This document shows, in pieces, positions 27,118 to 36,025 of a DNA stretch of 64,000 nucleotides (the first letter of the stretch is position 1; every line of letters starts with the position of its first letter). The stretch covers positions 1 to 64,000 of the forward strand of contig JAFUZJ010000021.1 in the NCBI GenBank assembly GCA_017476665.1, given 5' to 3'. This stretch comes from Lachnospiraceae bacterium (GTDB lineage: Bacteria; Bacillota; Clostridia; Lachnospirales; Lachnospiraceae). Position numbers and translations under genes: made by a program. The notes beneath the pieces were generated by a model, which ran no database searches, had not been told where the DNA came from, and was given only the letters and a program-made list of their open reading frames with translations.

Positions 27118-27768
27118 TTATTGATAAATCATTGTACCGAAAGCAAAACGAATATCGGGAAGAGAGACAAGGGTGTGTTTTCCGTCATTTTCGCTTCGGC
27201 TGCCAATCCAGACACGGACAACGTCATTTTCATCTGCAGTCATCATAAGGTGTTTATAACCGTTGCTGCTGCTTCCGGAAATTGCTTTGGACATGGCTTT
27301 GCTGCTGAATAACTTAATTTTGCCGCCGGATTTTAAGGTATTTACATCCAAGCCTGCAGCAGCTAATGCATCATATAAATATTCTCCTGATTCAAAATTA
27401 GAGCGCTGTGTCAGCTTGGCATATCCTTTTGTATCTACCTCCAAGATGGGTTCTCCTTTGGTATTCATGTCGATGTTATGATTGGTATTGGTTGTACCGC
27501 CGAAATAATGCGTAAAAAGATATCCGGGCGTATAGTTGCCCAGTACATACTCATATTGCAGGCTGTCATATATTGTTTTTAGTGTGGCAACATCTTTCTC
27601 AACGCGGCTGTTTTCTACATATTTTAGAAATTGCGGAGCGATTATTCCGGTTAATACAGCCATAATAGAAATTACAATGATCAGTTCCACCAAAGAAAAC
27701 CCACGATAATCATGAACAATAAATTTTTCCCCTTTATTATGAATAACAGTATATGATTTCGATTGCAT
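27118..27768 (-). CDS. type IV pilin-like protein (prepilin N-methylation motif)
   Basis: 216 residues. A short leader ends 'YRG', followed by 'FSLVELIIVISIMAVLTGIIAPQF', the class-III (prepilin peptidase) signal with Gly at -1, Phe at +1 and Glu at +5. The rest is a soluble domain of about 160 residues. Such proteins are assembled into type IV pili or pseudopili. No assembly ATPase, platform protein or prepilin peptidase gene is present here, so it is an orphan. The start at 27768 has GGGGG at the right distance; an ATG at 27774 is too close to it. Confidence 0.8.
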   Translation of the reverse strand: MQSKSYTVIHNKGEKFIVHDYRGFSLVELIIVISIMAVLTGIIAPQFLKYVENSRVEKDVATLKTIYDSLQYEYVLGNYTPGYLFTHYFGGTTNTNHNIDMNTKGEPILEVDTKGYAKLTQRSNFESGEYLYDALAAAGLDVNTLKSGGKIKLFSSKAMSKAISGSSSNGYKHLMMTADENDVVRVWIGSRSENDGKHTLVSLPDIRFAFGTMIYQ

Positions 27769-27842
27769 ATTCATACCCCCAATCACCCATATCATCTACT
27801 TATTATATCGGCAGGTTATTAAAAAAATGAAGCAAAGTCCGC

Positions 27843-29495
27843 TTAAATCGGGAATCTCATAAAGTCGGCGAACGGGATTGGACCTGTCGCCACAAATCCC
27901 TGGTAGGCAAAGATATCATATCCTTTGATCATGTCCAGGGTGTCGGCGTCTCCGATCCCTTCCGCACAGATCATGATCTTGGACTCTGTTGCAAAAGCGC
28001 ATAACGCCCGCAGCAGAGCCTTATCTTTTTCGCTGTTTTTCATATGTGCCACAAAATCTCTGCCCACTTTGATGATATCTACCGGCAGGCTACGCACCAG
28101 TCTCAGATCCAGCAGACAGGAACCGTCCAGAGCCACATGGATGCCGCAGGATCTGAGGTAAATGACTTCCCGCTTCAGAAAGTCCGGATTCAGAAATCGG
28201 CAGCGATCCGTCAGTTCCAGACACAGATTTTTACCGGGGAAATTCTGCTCTTTTAAGTAACTCAACAGCTGCTGATGAAATTCCGGCTGCTCTAACTGAC
28301 GATTGGCAAGGTTAATGTTGATGATAAGATCGGGATTCTTCTCCAGTATTTTTTTGCCGTCGCTGATGGCAGTTTTCAGGATCCAATTGCCCAGTCGGGA
28401 GAAAGAACTGTCATTTTCCAGCCAGAGCAGAAATTCTGCGGGAGAAATGCGCCCAAAGGGTTCGCAATCCCATCGCAGGAATGCGCCGCTTCCGATGGTT
28501 TTGTCATCCGAGGCGCGCAGGATCGGTTGGTAGAACAGTGCAAAATTACGGCAGCCGTTTTTTACATCGCTGTGGATGCGATTCACCAGTTCGATGGTCT
28601 TTCCATTGTCGTTCAGGTAATCATTCTGGAGAATGACCGGTTCGCCCTCGGCTTCATTCTGGGACTTGGTCTGGGCAAATTTTGCACAGGCTAAGAGCGC
28701 ATGAACATCTATGGAAGGATCATCTGCCACAACAATCCCTGCGCTCAGGCGGACATTGATCCGGGTGTCATCCACGGTCAGCATATGCAGCGCATAGTTC
28801 CGCTGACCGATATAAAGACGACGCATGTCGGACGCGGTCATGATCTCGGAGCAGAATAAGAGCATGGTGCCTTCTCCGCGAAATAATTTTCCGGCTCCGT
28901 TTGAAAGTTCTTTCAGATGATTTGCCAATGCGGCCAAAACTTTGTTTCCAAAGGTATAGCCATAGAGTGTATTGATCTCAGCAAAATTGGTGGTACCGAT
29001 CAGCATGATCACAGCATGACGCCCTGTCACAAAAAGCTCTCTCAGATACTCCAGAAAACGTACCTGATTGGGCAGACTCGTGGTAGGATCGGTATGGGGC
29101 TCCACCCCCTGGCTGGTGATCACTGCAGCAATATAGGCCGGTGTGCCTGCATAGTCTTTTACTGAAAAATATTTTACCGAGCAGGAGAGGTACTCTCCGT
29201 TTCTGTCATGCAGCCGCCATATAGCGTCTTTTTTTTCCAGGCGCCTTGCGGTCATGGCACTGATATCTGCGGCAAACGAATCTGCGTCTTCCGGAGCCAG
29301 CAGTTCCCGAAACACCTGGGATTGATGATGGACATACTCTCCGGGCAGTGCAAAATCCTTCACCGCCTCAGCAGACCAGCGTGCCACATCACTGTCAATG
29401 TCGAGCATAAAGAAATAACGACTCTTTGTGCCTGTTGAAGTGACAAAACTATCATATAGTTTGCTGATGCGGTAATAAACTGCACTGTTGTCCAT
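27843..29495 (-). CDS. PAS-GGDEF-EAL protein with degenerate active sites
   Basis: 551 residues: a PAS-like N-terminal region (about 15-130), a GGDEF fold (about 140-270) and an EAL fold (about 295-550). The cyclase signature is RGEGT instead of GGDEF. In the EAL domain the signature E-A-L is G-A-F, and the 'DDFGTG' loop is replaced by 'LDGSCLL', so metal binding should be lost; only 'ELTD' and 'AEGI' resemble the active form. It is most likely a non-catalytic c-di-GMP or protein-binding regulator. GGAGGG precedes the ATG at 29495; an upstream in-frame ATG lacks this. Confidence 0.85.
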   Translation of the reverse strand: MDNSAVYYRISKLYDSFVTSTGTKSRYFFMLDIDSDVARWSAEAVKDFALPGEYVHHQSQVFRELLAPEDADSFAADISAMTARRLEKKDAIWRLHDRNGEYLSCSVKYFSVKDYAGTPAYIAAVITSQGVEPHTDPTTSLPNQVRFLEYLRELFVTGRHAVIMLIGTTNFAEINTLYGYTFGNKVLAALANHLKELSNGAGKLFRGEGTMLLFCSEIMTASDMRRLYIGQRNYALHMLTVDDTRINVRLSAGIVVADDPSIDVHALLACAKFAQTKSQNEAEGEPVILQNDYLNDNGKTIELVNRIHSDVKNGCRNFALFYQPILRASDDKTIGSGAFLRWDCEPFGRISPAEFLLWLENDSSFSRLGNWILKTAISDGKKILEKNPDLIININLANRQLEQPEFHQQLLSYLKEQNFPGKNLCLELTDRCRFLNPDFLKREVIYLRSCGIHVALDGSCLLDLRLVRSLPVDIIKVGRDFVAHMKNSEKDKALLRALCAFATESKIMICAEGIGDADTLDMIKGYDIFAYQGFVATGPIPFADFMRFPI

Positions 29496-29630
29496 GATGC
29501 CCTCCTGCATTTTGAGATTTTATATCATATCTATTTCGACATAATCAGAGAAAAAGTTTATGGAATAGGTTGCGATACTGTAAAATTTTTTTTAAAATAA
29601 AAGGTAAGACAAAAAAAGGAGGTAAGGAGC

Positions 29631-30779
29631 ATGGATATGCAGATGTTATATACAATCCTTTATCTTGAGATTAATTTGGTGTCCGTGATTCTGGTCGGTA
29701 TCATCCGGTTTAAGACGGGTGGGATTTCCAAGATGGTGGCACAAAGGAATTTTGCCATGGCTATCGATGCCCAGATTCTTTTCTTTTTGTCGGATACATT
29801 TTGTGTTATGATGCAGAATGGGTTGCTGCCATACAGTGGTACGGGTATCCTGGTGGCGAAGGAACTCTATTTCTTTGCTACAGCGGTGATGTGCTTTTTC
29901 TGGTTTGTCTATTTTGAATATATGCAGGATGCACCGTTTGTGAAGAGCAGGAAGCGGGTGTGGATCGCATCGGGATTGGTATGGATCATGGTATTGCTCC
30001 TGGTGGGCAATCTCTTTACCGGGATTCTGTTCTATGTGGACGGTGCAGGGAGTTATCATAGGGGGCCGCTGTTTGCAATTCAATATCTGTTGTCGTATGT
30101 TTATGTCTTTGTGGCCTGTTTCCGGGCACTGGTGGGAGTTTTTCAGAAAGAGAAGCTCGCCCAGCGCAGATTGCTGATCTCCCTGGCTTTATTTCCCATT
30201 GCACCGGCAATTGCGGGAATATTGCAGTTCCTTTATCCCCAGCTTCCGCTGGCATGTGCGACATTGGCGATCTCTACCCTTGTCATGTATTTGAACTGGG
30301 TGGATGAAATGATCTCGATTGATCCGCTGACCAGATTGAACAATCGCAAACAGCTGGCATATTCCTTTGAGCATTGGAAACATAGTCATGAAGAGGATTC
30401 GGATCTGTATGTGCTTCTGATCGATGCCAACAAATTTAAGGGGATCAACGATACCTACGGTCATATAGAGGGAGATGCTGCGTTGATCCGGATTGCGGAT
30501 GCATTGCGCCTGGGAAGCAAAGAACTCAACAGACGGGCCAATATTGCCAGATATGGCGGAGATGAATTTGTCATGCTGGTGTGGGCGGATAGTCTGGAGG
30601 ATATCACCGGGCTACAGAAAAAGATACAGGAGATCCTTACGGACCTGAATCGGAAGGCAGAGGCGCCGTATGAACTCACTGTGAGTATCGGAGCGGCGAA
30701 GGCCTCCGCTGACATTTCGTTAAAGGATTTGATCGTGCAGGCAGATGAACAGATGTATGATGCAAAGGCGAGGAGATAA
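29631..30779 (+). CDS. membrane diguanylate cyclase
   Basis: 382 residues. Seven or so hydrophobic segments fill residues 1-215. A GGDEF domain follows, starting 'DPLTRLNNRKQL' and carrying the intact signature 'ARYGGDEFVML', so it should make c-di-GMP from two GTP. I see no RxxD inhibitory site at the usual distance before the signature. It is transcribed away from the degenerate GGDEF-EAL gene and converges on the CheX fusion gene. The ATG at 29631 follows AGGAGG; 29637 is also possible. Confidence 0.9.
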   Translation: MDMQMLYTILYLEINLVSVILVGIIRFKTGGISKMVAQRNFAMAIDAQILFFLSDTFCVMMQNGLLPYSGTGILVAKELYFFATAVMCFFWFVYFEYMQDAPFVKSRKRVWIASGLVWIMVLLLVGNLFTGILFYVDGAGSYHRGPLFAIQYLLSYVYVFVACFRALVGVFQKEKLAQRRLLISLALFPIAPAIAGILQFLYPQLPLACATLAISTLVMYLNWVDEMISIDPLTRLNNRKQLAYSFEHWKHSHEEDSDLYVLLIDANKFKGINDTYGHIEGDAALIRIADALRLGSKELNRRANIARYGGDEFVMLVWADSLEDITGLQKKIQEILTDLNRKAEAPYELTVSIGAAKASADISLKDLIVQADEQMYDAKARR

Positions 30780-30786
30780 TAAAAAT

Positions 30787-30835
30787 CCCCACGACCGGTT
30801 TCGCATACGCGGAGTCAGCCGTGGGGTTCTTTCCT
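30787..30835. terminator. bidirectional terminator between cyclase and CheX-fusion genes
   Basis: CCCCACG (30787-30793) pairs with 30820-30826. On the plus strand it is followed by a T-rich tail, and on the minus strand by an AT-rich tail. Confidence 0.75.
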
Positions 30836-30836
30836 T

Positions 30837-32144
30837 TTACCTCAGTACATCCTGAATATTGGTTAGGATCTCTTCTTCGTTAAACGGTTTGTTAATAAAA
30901 CGTTTTGCACCGGATTTCAATGCCTGGATCAGTTTATCCTGCTGACCGGCAGCAGTGATCATGATCGCCTTTGCTTTCGGATCATATGAGAGGATCTGAT
31001 TCAAGGCTTCCAGACCATCCATCTGCGGCATGGTGATGTCCAGGGTGACAATGTCCGGCTTGCATTTTTTGTAAGCCTCCAGACCGTCTGCGCCGTTGGC
31101 GGCTTCCATCACCACCGTATAGTTTGCTTTTTCTAAAATATTGCGTAGCATGGTGCGGGACATCCTGGAATCGTCCACGATCAGCACGGTGCCTTTGCTG
31201 TCCGCAGATGCGGCGGCAACTTCGCGCTGCATCACATCGCCTAACTGCTCCGGTGTCTCGCCGGCGACAAACTCACTGTTGACGGAGATGAGCACATCGA
31301 TCTTTTTATTTTCCAGATAAACGGGAATGACATAAAAATCACCGGTAGCGGTTTGATTTTTGAAACTCAGAGGCGGCTCCATATCTACATTTGTCCCCTT
31401 TTTGCTCAGCTCGGTGGCAAAGAGACCGCTGGTCACATTGATGAATTCACTCACCGCGTCATAGGTGTCCGCCGTCACGTGATCCATTGCCTCGTGGGAA
31501 AATTCGGTGGCAACTTTTAAGAATTCGCCCTGATCCTCTTCCTCAGCGATGCCGATGAAGACGGAATCATCGCCGGCAAGCTCCTGATAGGACAGATGCG
31601 CGTAAGGAAGTTCCTTCAGATGCTTTGCTTTTTCGATATAATAATCCCGGGAGACAAAACGGGTCAGATTCCTTGCCACAAGTCCTGCAATATCTTTGAT
31701 ATAAGGCTTGGAAGAAAATACAAAGAGCGGGATCAGTTTATCAATGTCATCGGATTTTAAGGCGTCCATTTCGGCGTCCGAGAAGCCGATCTCCTTCTGA
31801 AAGGCATTTAAGTGCTGCTCGATATCGCTGTTTGTCAGACCGGTCAATTCGGTCAGAAGCTGCACAAACTGAAGATATGCATTTCCCTGCTTTGTAAGCA
31901 ATGCGTCCATCTGCGCCGGTGTCAGCAGTTTTTTTTCAATCGCGATATCCCCAAAACGCTTATCCAGCTGACGCTGCAGCTGGTTGATCTCCTCTACCTG
32001 ATCCTCGGTCAACAGCCCCTCTGCAATGGCGATTGTTCCCAGTTTTACGCGAACGGTCATCTGCTTGTCAATGATCTGCTGATAGGTCTCCTCGCTGAGT
32101 AGAGACTGCTTTACCAAATATTTTCCAAATAGTTGGCTGAACAT
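30837..32144 (-). CDS. triple MshEN-like repeat - CheX - receiver fusion
   Basis: 435 residues in three parts. Residues 5-86 hold three 24-residue repeats with 5-residue spacers (5-28, 34-57, 63-86) of the form 'xLGxxxIxxGLLTxxQxxxLxxxQ'; spacing and pattern match the c-di-GMP-binding MshEN motif, though several key positions are changed. Residues about 150-300 are a CheX/CheC-type phosphatase domain with the active-site pattern D-x3-E-x2-N ('DAVSEFIN'). Residues about 315-435 are a complete CheY-like receiver (phospho-Asp in 'TLDITMP', 'ITAA', 'NKPF'). It may dephosphorylate CheY or act on its own receiver, perhaps tuned by c-di-GMP. Confidence 0.8.
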   Translation of the reverse strand: MFSQLFGKYLVKQSLLSEETYQQIIDKQMTVRVKLGTIAIAEGLLTEDQVEEINQLQRQLDKRFGDIAIEKKLLTPAQMDALLTKQGNAYLQFVQLLTELTGLTNSDIEQHLNAFQKEIGFSDAEMDALKSDDIDKLIPLFVFSSKPYIKDIAGLVARNLTRFVSRDYYIEKAKHLKELPYAHLSYQELAGDDSVFIGIAEEEDQGEFLKVATEFSHEAMDHVTADTYDAVSEFINVTSGLFATELSKKGTNVDMEPPLSFKNQTATGDFYVIPVYLENKKIDVLISVNSEFVAGETPEQLGDVMQREVAAASADSKGTVLIVDDSRMSRTMLRNILEKANYTVVMEAANGADGLEAYKKCKPDIVTLDITMPQMDGLEALNQILSYDPKAKAIMITAAGQQDKLIQALKSGAKRFINKPFNEEEILTNIQDVLR

Positions 32145-32351
32145 ATGTAACCCTCCCTGAAAAATGATAAATACCTTCCTATCTCATTATAACGTATTCC
32201 GTGGGAAAAAACTATCCCCTTTTTTGCTTTCCGTACAAGCTGTCGTTCCGCTGAAGTTAGCGGTTGATAAGAAAGCGGGAATGAAGTAAAATAAAAGTAA
32301 GATCATGGGGCGGAAGAAGGTTTTTATTGTAGTTGAAAGGGGGGGATTTCC

Positions 32352-33818
32352 ATGCTGAAAGATTGGGTGAAAGCCAAGAAACCGAGTGATGAGGAAATGA
32401 CTGCCAGATTGCAGAAGAGCCGTGCGCAGCTTGCCAATATGCAGATGGCGATCAAGGAGAAAAAACTGCCTGTGCTGGTGACTTTTGACGGCTGGGGGGC
32501 TGCGGGCAAGGGAAGCGTGCTGGGAAAGGTGATTAAGAACCTGGATCCCAGATTTTATAAGACAGAGACGCTGTCCAAACCGAGCGAGGACGAATTGCGC
32601 CGGCCATTTTTGTACCGCTATTTTATCCGGATTCCAGAAGCGGGGAAATTCTCCTTTTTTGATGACAGCTGGATGAAGGAGGTGACCTCCAACCGGTTGA
32701 TGGGGCACACAAAGGCGGAGGAGTATCACAGACAATTGACCTCCATCAAGCGTTTTGAGAGGCAGCTTACGGACAACGGATATCTTGTGGTCAAATTTTT
32801 CTTCCACATTTCCGAGGCGGAACAAAAAGAGCGTCTGAAGGAACTGGAAAAGGAGAAAAGTACTGCCTGGAGAGTGGAGAAGTGGGATCGCTGGCAGAAT
32901 GAGCACTATGACAAGTGCATGGATGTCTATGACGATTACCTTGAGGCCACCAATCAGTTTGTGGCACCGTGGTATTTTATCGATGCCAAAAACAAAAAGT
33001 GGGCGGAATTGCAGGTGACGGAGCAGCTGGTCAAGAGTATTGAGATTGCGCTGCAAAACACCGGCCGCGCTGCGGCAATCCTGCAGAACACATTCCCGTT
33101 GAAGCAGATGCCGAAACTAAGTGAAATCAAGCTGAATAAGACGGTTGCGGATGCGGAGTATGAGAAAGAGCTGGAGGAGTTGCAGGCACGTTTGGCAGAC
33201 CTGCACAACCGGATCTATCAGAAGAAGATTCCCGTGATCATCACTTACGAGGGCTGGGATGCCGCGGGGAAAGGCGGTAATATCAAGCGTCTGACTGCCG
33301 CGCTGGATCCCCGGGGATTTGAGGTGCATCCCATCGCATCGCCGGAACCCAGGGAGAAGAACAGACACTATCTCTGGAGATTCTGGAACCGCCTGCCCAA
33401 GGACGGACATATTGCCATTTTTGACCGCACCTGGTACGGCAGAGTTATGGTGGAGCGGCTGGAGGGATTCTGCTCCGAGAACGACTGGCAGAGAGCCTAT
33501 AACGAGATCAACGAATTTGAGAAAGAGCTGTGCGATTGGGGCGCTGTGCTGGTGAAATTCTGGGTTCATATTGACAAAGATACTCAGCTGGCACGTTTCA
33601 CGGATCGTCAGAATACCCCGGAGAAGCAGTGGAAGATCACCGATGAGGATTGGCGCAACCGGGAGAAGTGGGATGCCTATGAGGTTGCGGTGGATGAGAT
33701 GATCCAGAAGACCAGCACGGTGTTTGCACCCTGGCATATTCTGGAGTCCAACGATAAGCATTATGCGAGGCTGAAAGCACTGAAGACGGTGATCGAGGAG
33801 ATTGAGAAGAAATTATAA
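32352..33818 (+). CDS. pap: polyphosphate:AMP phosphotransferase (two PPK2 domains)
   Basis: 488 residues with two PPK2 domains in tandem, the layout of PAP enzymes that make ADP from AMP and polyphosphate. Walker A segments are 'DGWGAAGKGS' (about 46-55) in the first half and 'EGWDAAGKGG' (about 300-309) in the second. The second half keeps 'DRTWYGRVMVERLEGF', the typical lid region, while the first has 'DDSWMKEV', suggesting that the C-terminal domain is the better catalyst. It is cytoplasmic, and appears to be a single gene with a G-rich ribosome site. Confidence 0.9.
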   Translation: MLKDWVKAKKPSDEEMTARLQKSRAQLANMQMAIKEKKLPVLVTFDGWGAAGKGSVLGKVIKNLDPRFYKTETLSKPSEDELRRPFLYRYFIRIPEAGKFSFFDDSWMKEVTSNRLMGHTKAEEYHRQLTSIKRFERQLTDNGYLVVKFFFHISEAEQKERLKELEKEKSTAWRVEKWDRWQNEHYDKCMDVYDDYLEATNQFVAPWYFIDAKNKKWAELQVTEQLVKSIEIALQNTGRAAAILQNTFPLKQMPKLSEIKLNKTVADAEYEKELEELQARLADLHNRIYQKKIPVIITYEGWDAAGKGGNIKRLTAALDPRGFEVHPIASPEPREKNRHYLWRFWNRLPKDGHIAIFDRTWYGRVMVERLEGFCSENDWQRAYNEINEFEKELCDWGAVLVKFWVHIDKDTQLARFTDRQNTPEKQWKITDEDWRNREKWDAYEVAVDEMIQKTSTVFAPWHILESNDKHYARLKALKTVIEEIEKKL

Positions 33819-33856
33819 GCAGGTGATCACCTGTAGAAAAAGACGGGAGATAGAAA

Positions 33857-34365
33857 ATGCAATTAGTAAGTATGAGATGCCCAAATTGTAATGGCGCTGT
33901 GCGGCAGGTGGGAGAGGGAAGTTTCTGTGCGAAAGCTAGAAAAACAGTAATCTTTATTATACCAATTGGGTATGGAATGAGGAGCCGGAGTATCTGACAA
34001 GCTATCTTTTTGTTGCGAAGGATGAAGGTAATTCACACCATAACATACTGATCAGTATTTACAAGGTGCACTGGGACAAAGTATTTGATGACCGTACGGA
34101 TCAATATGTAATGTATGACGGCACATGCCTTTACAATCTCTCCAAAGATTCGGACGGTACCATCCGGACGGATTATGCACCACATCCGCTTTCCTATAAC
34201 AGCGAGCTCGTGGCGAATCAGTTTCTGCACGGTTTCTCTGACTATGCTCAGCTCATTCGGCAGGAAATATATGCCAACTCTGATTACAGATATGTGGAAT
34301 TTCAGTTCCCTGAAGAAACAGAGGAGAGTACCGAAGGTGCAGGAGATAACGGGGGAAATTCATAA
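33857..34365 (+). pseudogene. frameshifted zinc-ribbon protein
   Basis: An ATG at 33857 begins 'MQLVSMRCPNCNGAV', a typical N-terminal zinc ribbon, but after the second Cys group the frame leaves the family pattern and stops at 33995-33997. A different frame is open from 33940 to 34365 and reads like the C-terminal part of a soluble domain ('EPEYLTSYLFVAKDEG...', 'YVEFQFPEETEES'). Together they look like one gene broken by a deletion or frameshift. An ATG at 34066 within the second part has no ribosome site. The function of the intact form is unknown. Confidence 0.6.
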
Positions 34366-34403
34366 TAATGATTAAAATCCTATTTCAAGGAGGATTATGG
34401 TCG

Positions 34404-34434
34404 AAAGGAGAAGCCTGCCTGGACTTCTCCTTTT
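34404..34434 (+). terminator. hairpin terminator after the decayed gene
   Basis: A perfect 10-base stem (34404-34413 with 34424-34433) with a 10-base loop, ending in TTTT. Confidence 0.75.
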
Positions 34435-34468
34435 GTGATTAAACTTATTAATCTGTAGTTAAGTTAGT

Positions 34469-34577
34469 GGGGATTTCCGCGGAATTTCAAATTGAATAAA
34501 TGGGGATTTGAGTGATATAATATATTATGCGAACGGGGATTTGCGCAAATGCTGATTTACAAGTGTGTGGATTTGCG
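34469..34577 (+). repeat. four GGGGATTT boxes at 33-base spacing over a promoter
   Basis: GGGGATTT starts at 34469, 34502 and 34535, exactly 33 bases apart. A fourth, TGGATTTGCG (34568-34577), is in register at 32 bases. The last two share GGATTTGCG. A good promoter, TTGAAT (34492-34497) and TATAAT (34516-34521, spacer 18), is threaded between the boxes. The arrangement suggests cooperative binding of a regulator on one face of the DNA. It parallels the 32-base-spaced repeats before the other ATPase gene. Confidence 0.7.
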
Positions 34578-34608
34578 TTATACTTTTTACCGAAAGGTGG
34601 TCTGTTAT

Positions 34609-35949
34609 ATGGGAAAGCCTATATTCAAAAGGAAAATATATGATGAAATTCTTGAGTGGAAAGAGAAGTGGAGTGATAAATATGCGTTGCTTATAAAAGG
34701 AGCAAGGCGCGTCGGTAAATCTACAATAGTAGAGGAATTTGCCCGAAAAGAGTTTAAATCATATATTTTGCTTGATTTTGCTCATGCCAGCAAGGCAATC
34801 AAAGAATTATTTGAAGATACCTATGATTTGGACTTTTTCTTTTTACAATTGCAACAATTAACAGGAACTCGGTTGTTTGTACAAGAGTCGGTGATTATAT
34901 TTGACGAAGTTCAGCTGCTGCCCCAAGCCAGACAGGCCATTAAGTATCTTGTGGCAGATGGCAGATATAAATATATTGAAACGGGCTCGCTTATATCTAT
35001 AAAAAAGAATACCAAGGATATTTTGATACCAAGTGAAGAACATAAGATATCCATGTATCCGATGGACTTTGAGGAGTTTTTATGGGCGATTGGTGACGAA
35101 ATTACTGCTGAAACTATCAAAATGCTTTTGGAAAAAAAGAAACCGGCTGGTAATGCAATGCATAGAAATCTTATGAGGATTTTTAGGTTGTATATGCTTA
35201 TTGGGGGAATGCCACAGGCTATAGAAACCTATTTGGAGCTAAATAATTTGCAGGCTGTTGACACAACAAAAAGAGAAATAGTGGATCTATATGAAGAGGA
35301 TTATTCAAAAATTGATAATACAGGTTTGGCGGGGGACATATTTGATGCCATACCTGCCAGTCTCAGTAGTAATGCGTCAAGATATGTATTATCATATGCG
35401 AGAGAGGGGACGCGTTCGGAACAGGTGCGTGAATTGTTGCCAGATATGTTAAGCTCATATACGGTTAATATTGCTTATCATGCAAATAACCCCGGAGTGG
35501 GAATGGCGTTAGAAAAGGACGCGGGACGATATAAGTTATTTACGGCTGATACCGGTATATTTGTGACTCTTGCATTCAAGGATAAGCATTATACTGAGAA
35601 TGTAATTTACAATAAACTGTTATCAGATAAATTGGAAGCAAATCTGGGATACGTTTATGAAAACGCTGTCGCCCAGATGCTTATTGCGAAAGGGAACAAT
35701 CTTTTCTACTTTACGATGGAAAGTGATACGTCGAATCATTTATATGAAATCGACTTTATAACTTCAGTAGGGGATAAGGTATGTCCTATAGAGGTGAAGT
35801 CCGGAAAATACAGAAGTCATAAATCATTGGATGTTTTTTGTGATAAGTTCAGTAGACGCATAAGGGATAAATATGTAGTTCATACGAAAGATTATAAGTG
35901 GGAAAATGGGATTCACTATATTCCGGTTTATATGGTTCCATTCATTTGA
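34609..35949 (+). CDS. second ATPase with DUF4143 C-terminal domain
   Basis: 446 residues. Walker A 'GARRVGKSTIV' (about 32-42) and Walker B 'VIIFDEVQLL' (about 95-104) are clear. The C-terminal half carries DUF4143-type features and ends with 'EIDFITSVG..VCPIEVKSGKYR', the PD-(D/E)XK-like core. It is the same family as the gene at 12540 but divergent. Codon use is much more AT-rich than the neighbouring metabolic genes (many ATA, TTA, AAA), suggesting horizontal gain. GAAAGGTGG at 34592-34600 supports the ATG at 34609; the frame extends up to 34549, through the fourth repeat box. Confidence 0.85.
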   Translation: MGKPIFKRKIYDEILEWKEKWSDKYALLIKGARRVGKSTIVEEFARKEFKSYILLDFAHASKAIKELFEDTYDLDFFFLQLQQLTGTRLFVQESVIIFDEVQLLPQARQAIKYLVADGRYKYIETGSLISIKKNTKDILIPSEEHKISMYPMDFEEFLWAIGDEITAETIKMLLEKKKPAGNAMHRNLMRIFRLYMLIGGMPQAIETYLELNNLQAVDTTKREIVDLYEEDYSKIDNTGLAGDIFDAIPASLSSNASRYVLSYAREGTRSEQVRELLPDMLSSYTVNIAYHANNPGVGMALEKDAGRYKLFTADTGIFVTLAFKDKHYTENVIYNKLLSDKLEANLGYVYENAVAQMLIAKGNNLFYFTMESDTSNHLYEIDFITSVGDKVCPIEVKSGKYRSHKSLDVFCDKFSRRIRDKYVVHTKDYKWENGIHYIPVYMVPFI

Positions 35950-36025
35950 GTTACATCATCTGTGGCGATTCATAGGCATTCCGGTGATGAATGACGTATT
36001 TGCCGCGAATACATGACATGCGTGA

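Noticed and set aside
34469-34577. CRISPR-like array
   Set aside because: The repeated words are only 8-11 bases long with about 22-25 bases between them, and a promoter runs through them. There are no cas genes in the window. They fit regulator sites better.
34549-34608. Longer N-terminus for the second ATPase
   Set aside because: It would include the fourth GGATTTGCG box and lies only 27 bases after the TATAAT. The ATG at 34609 has a ribosome site.
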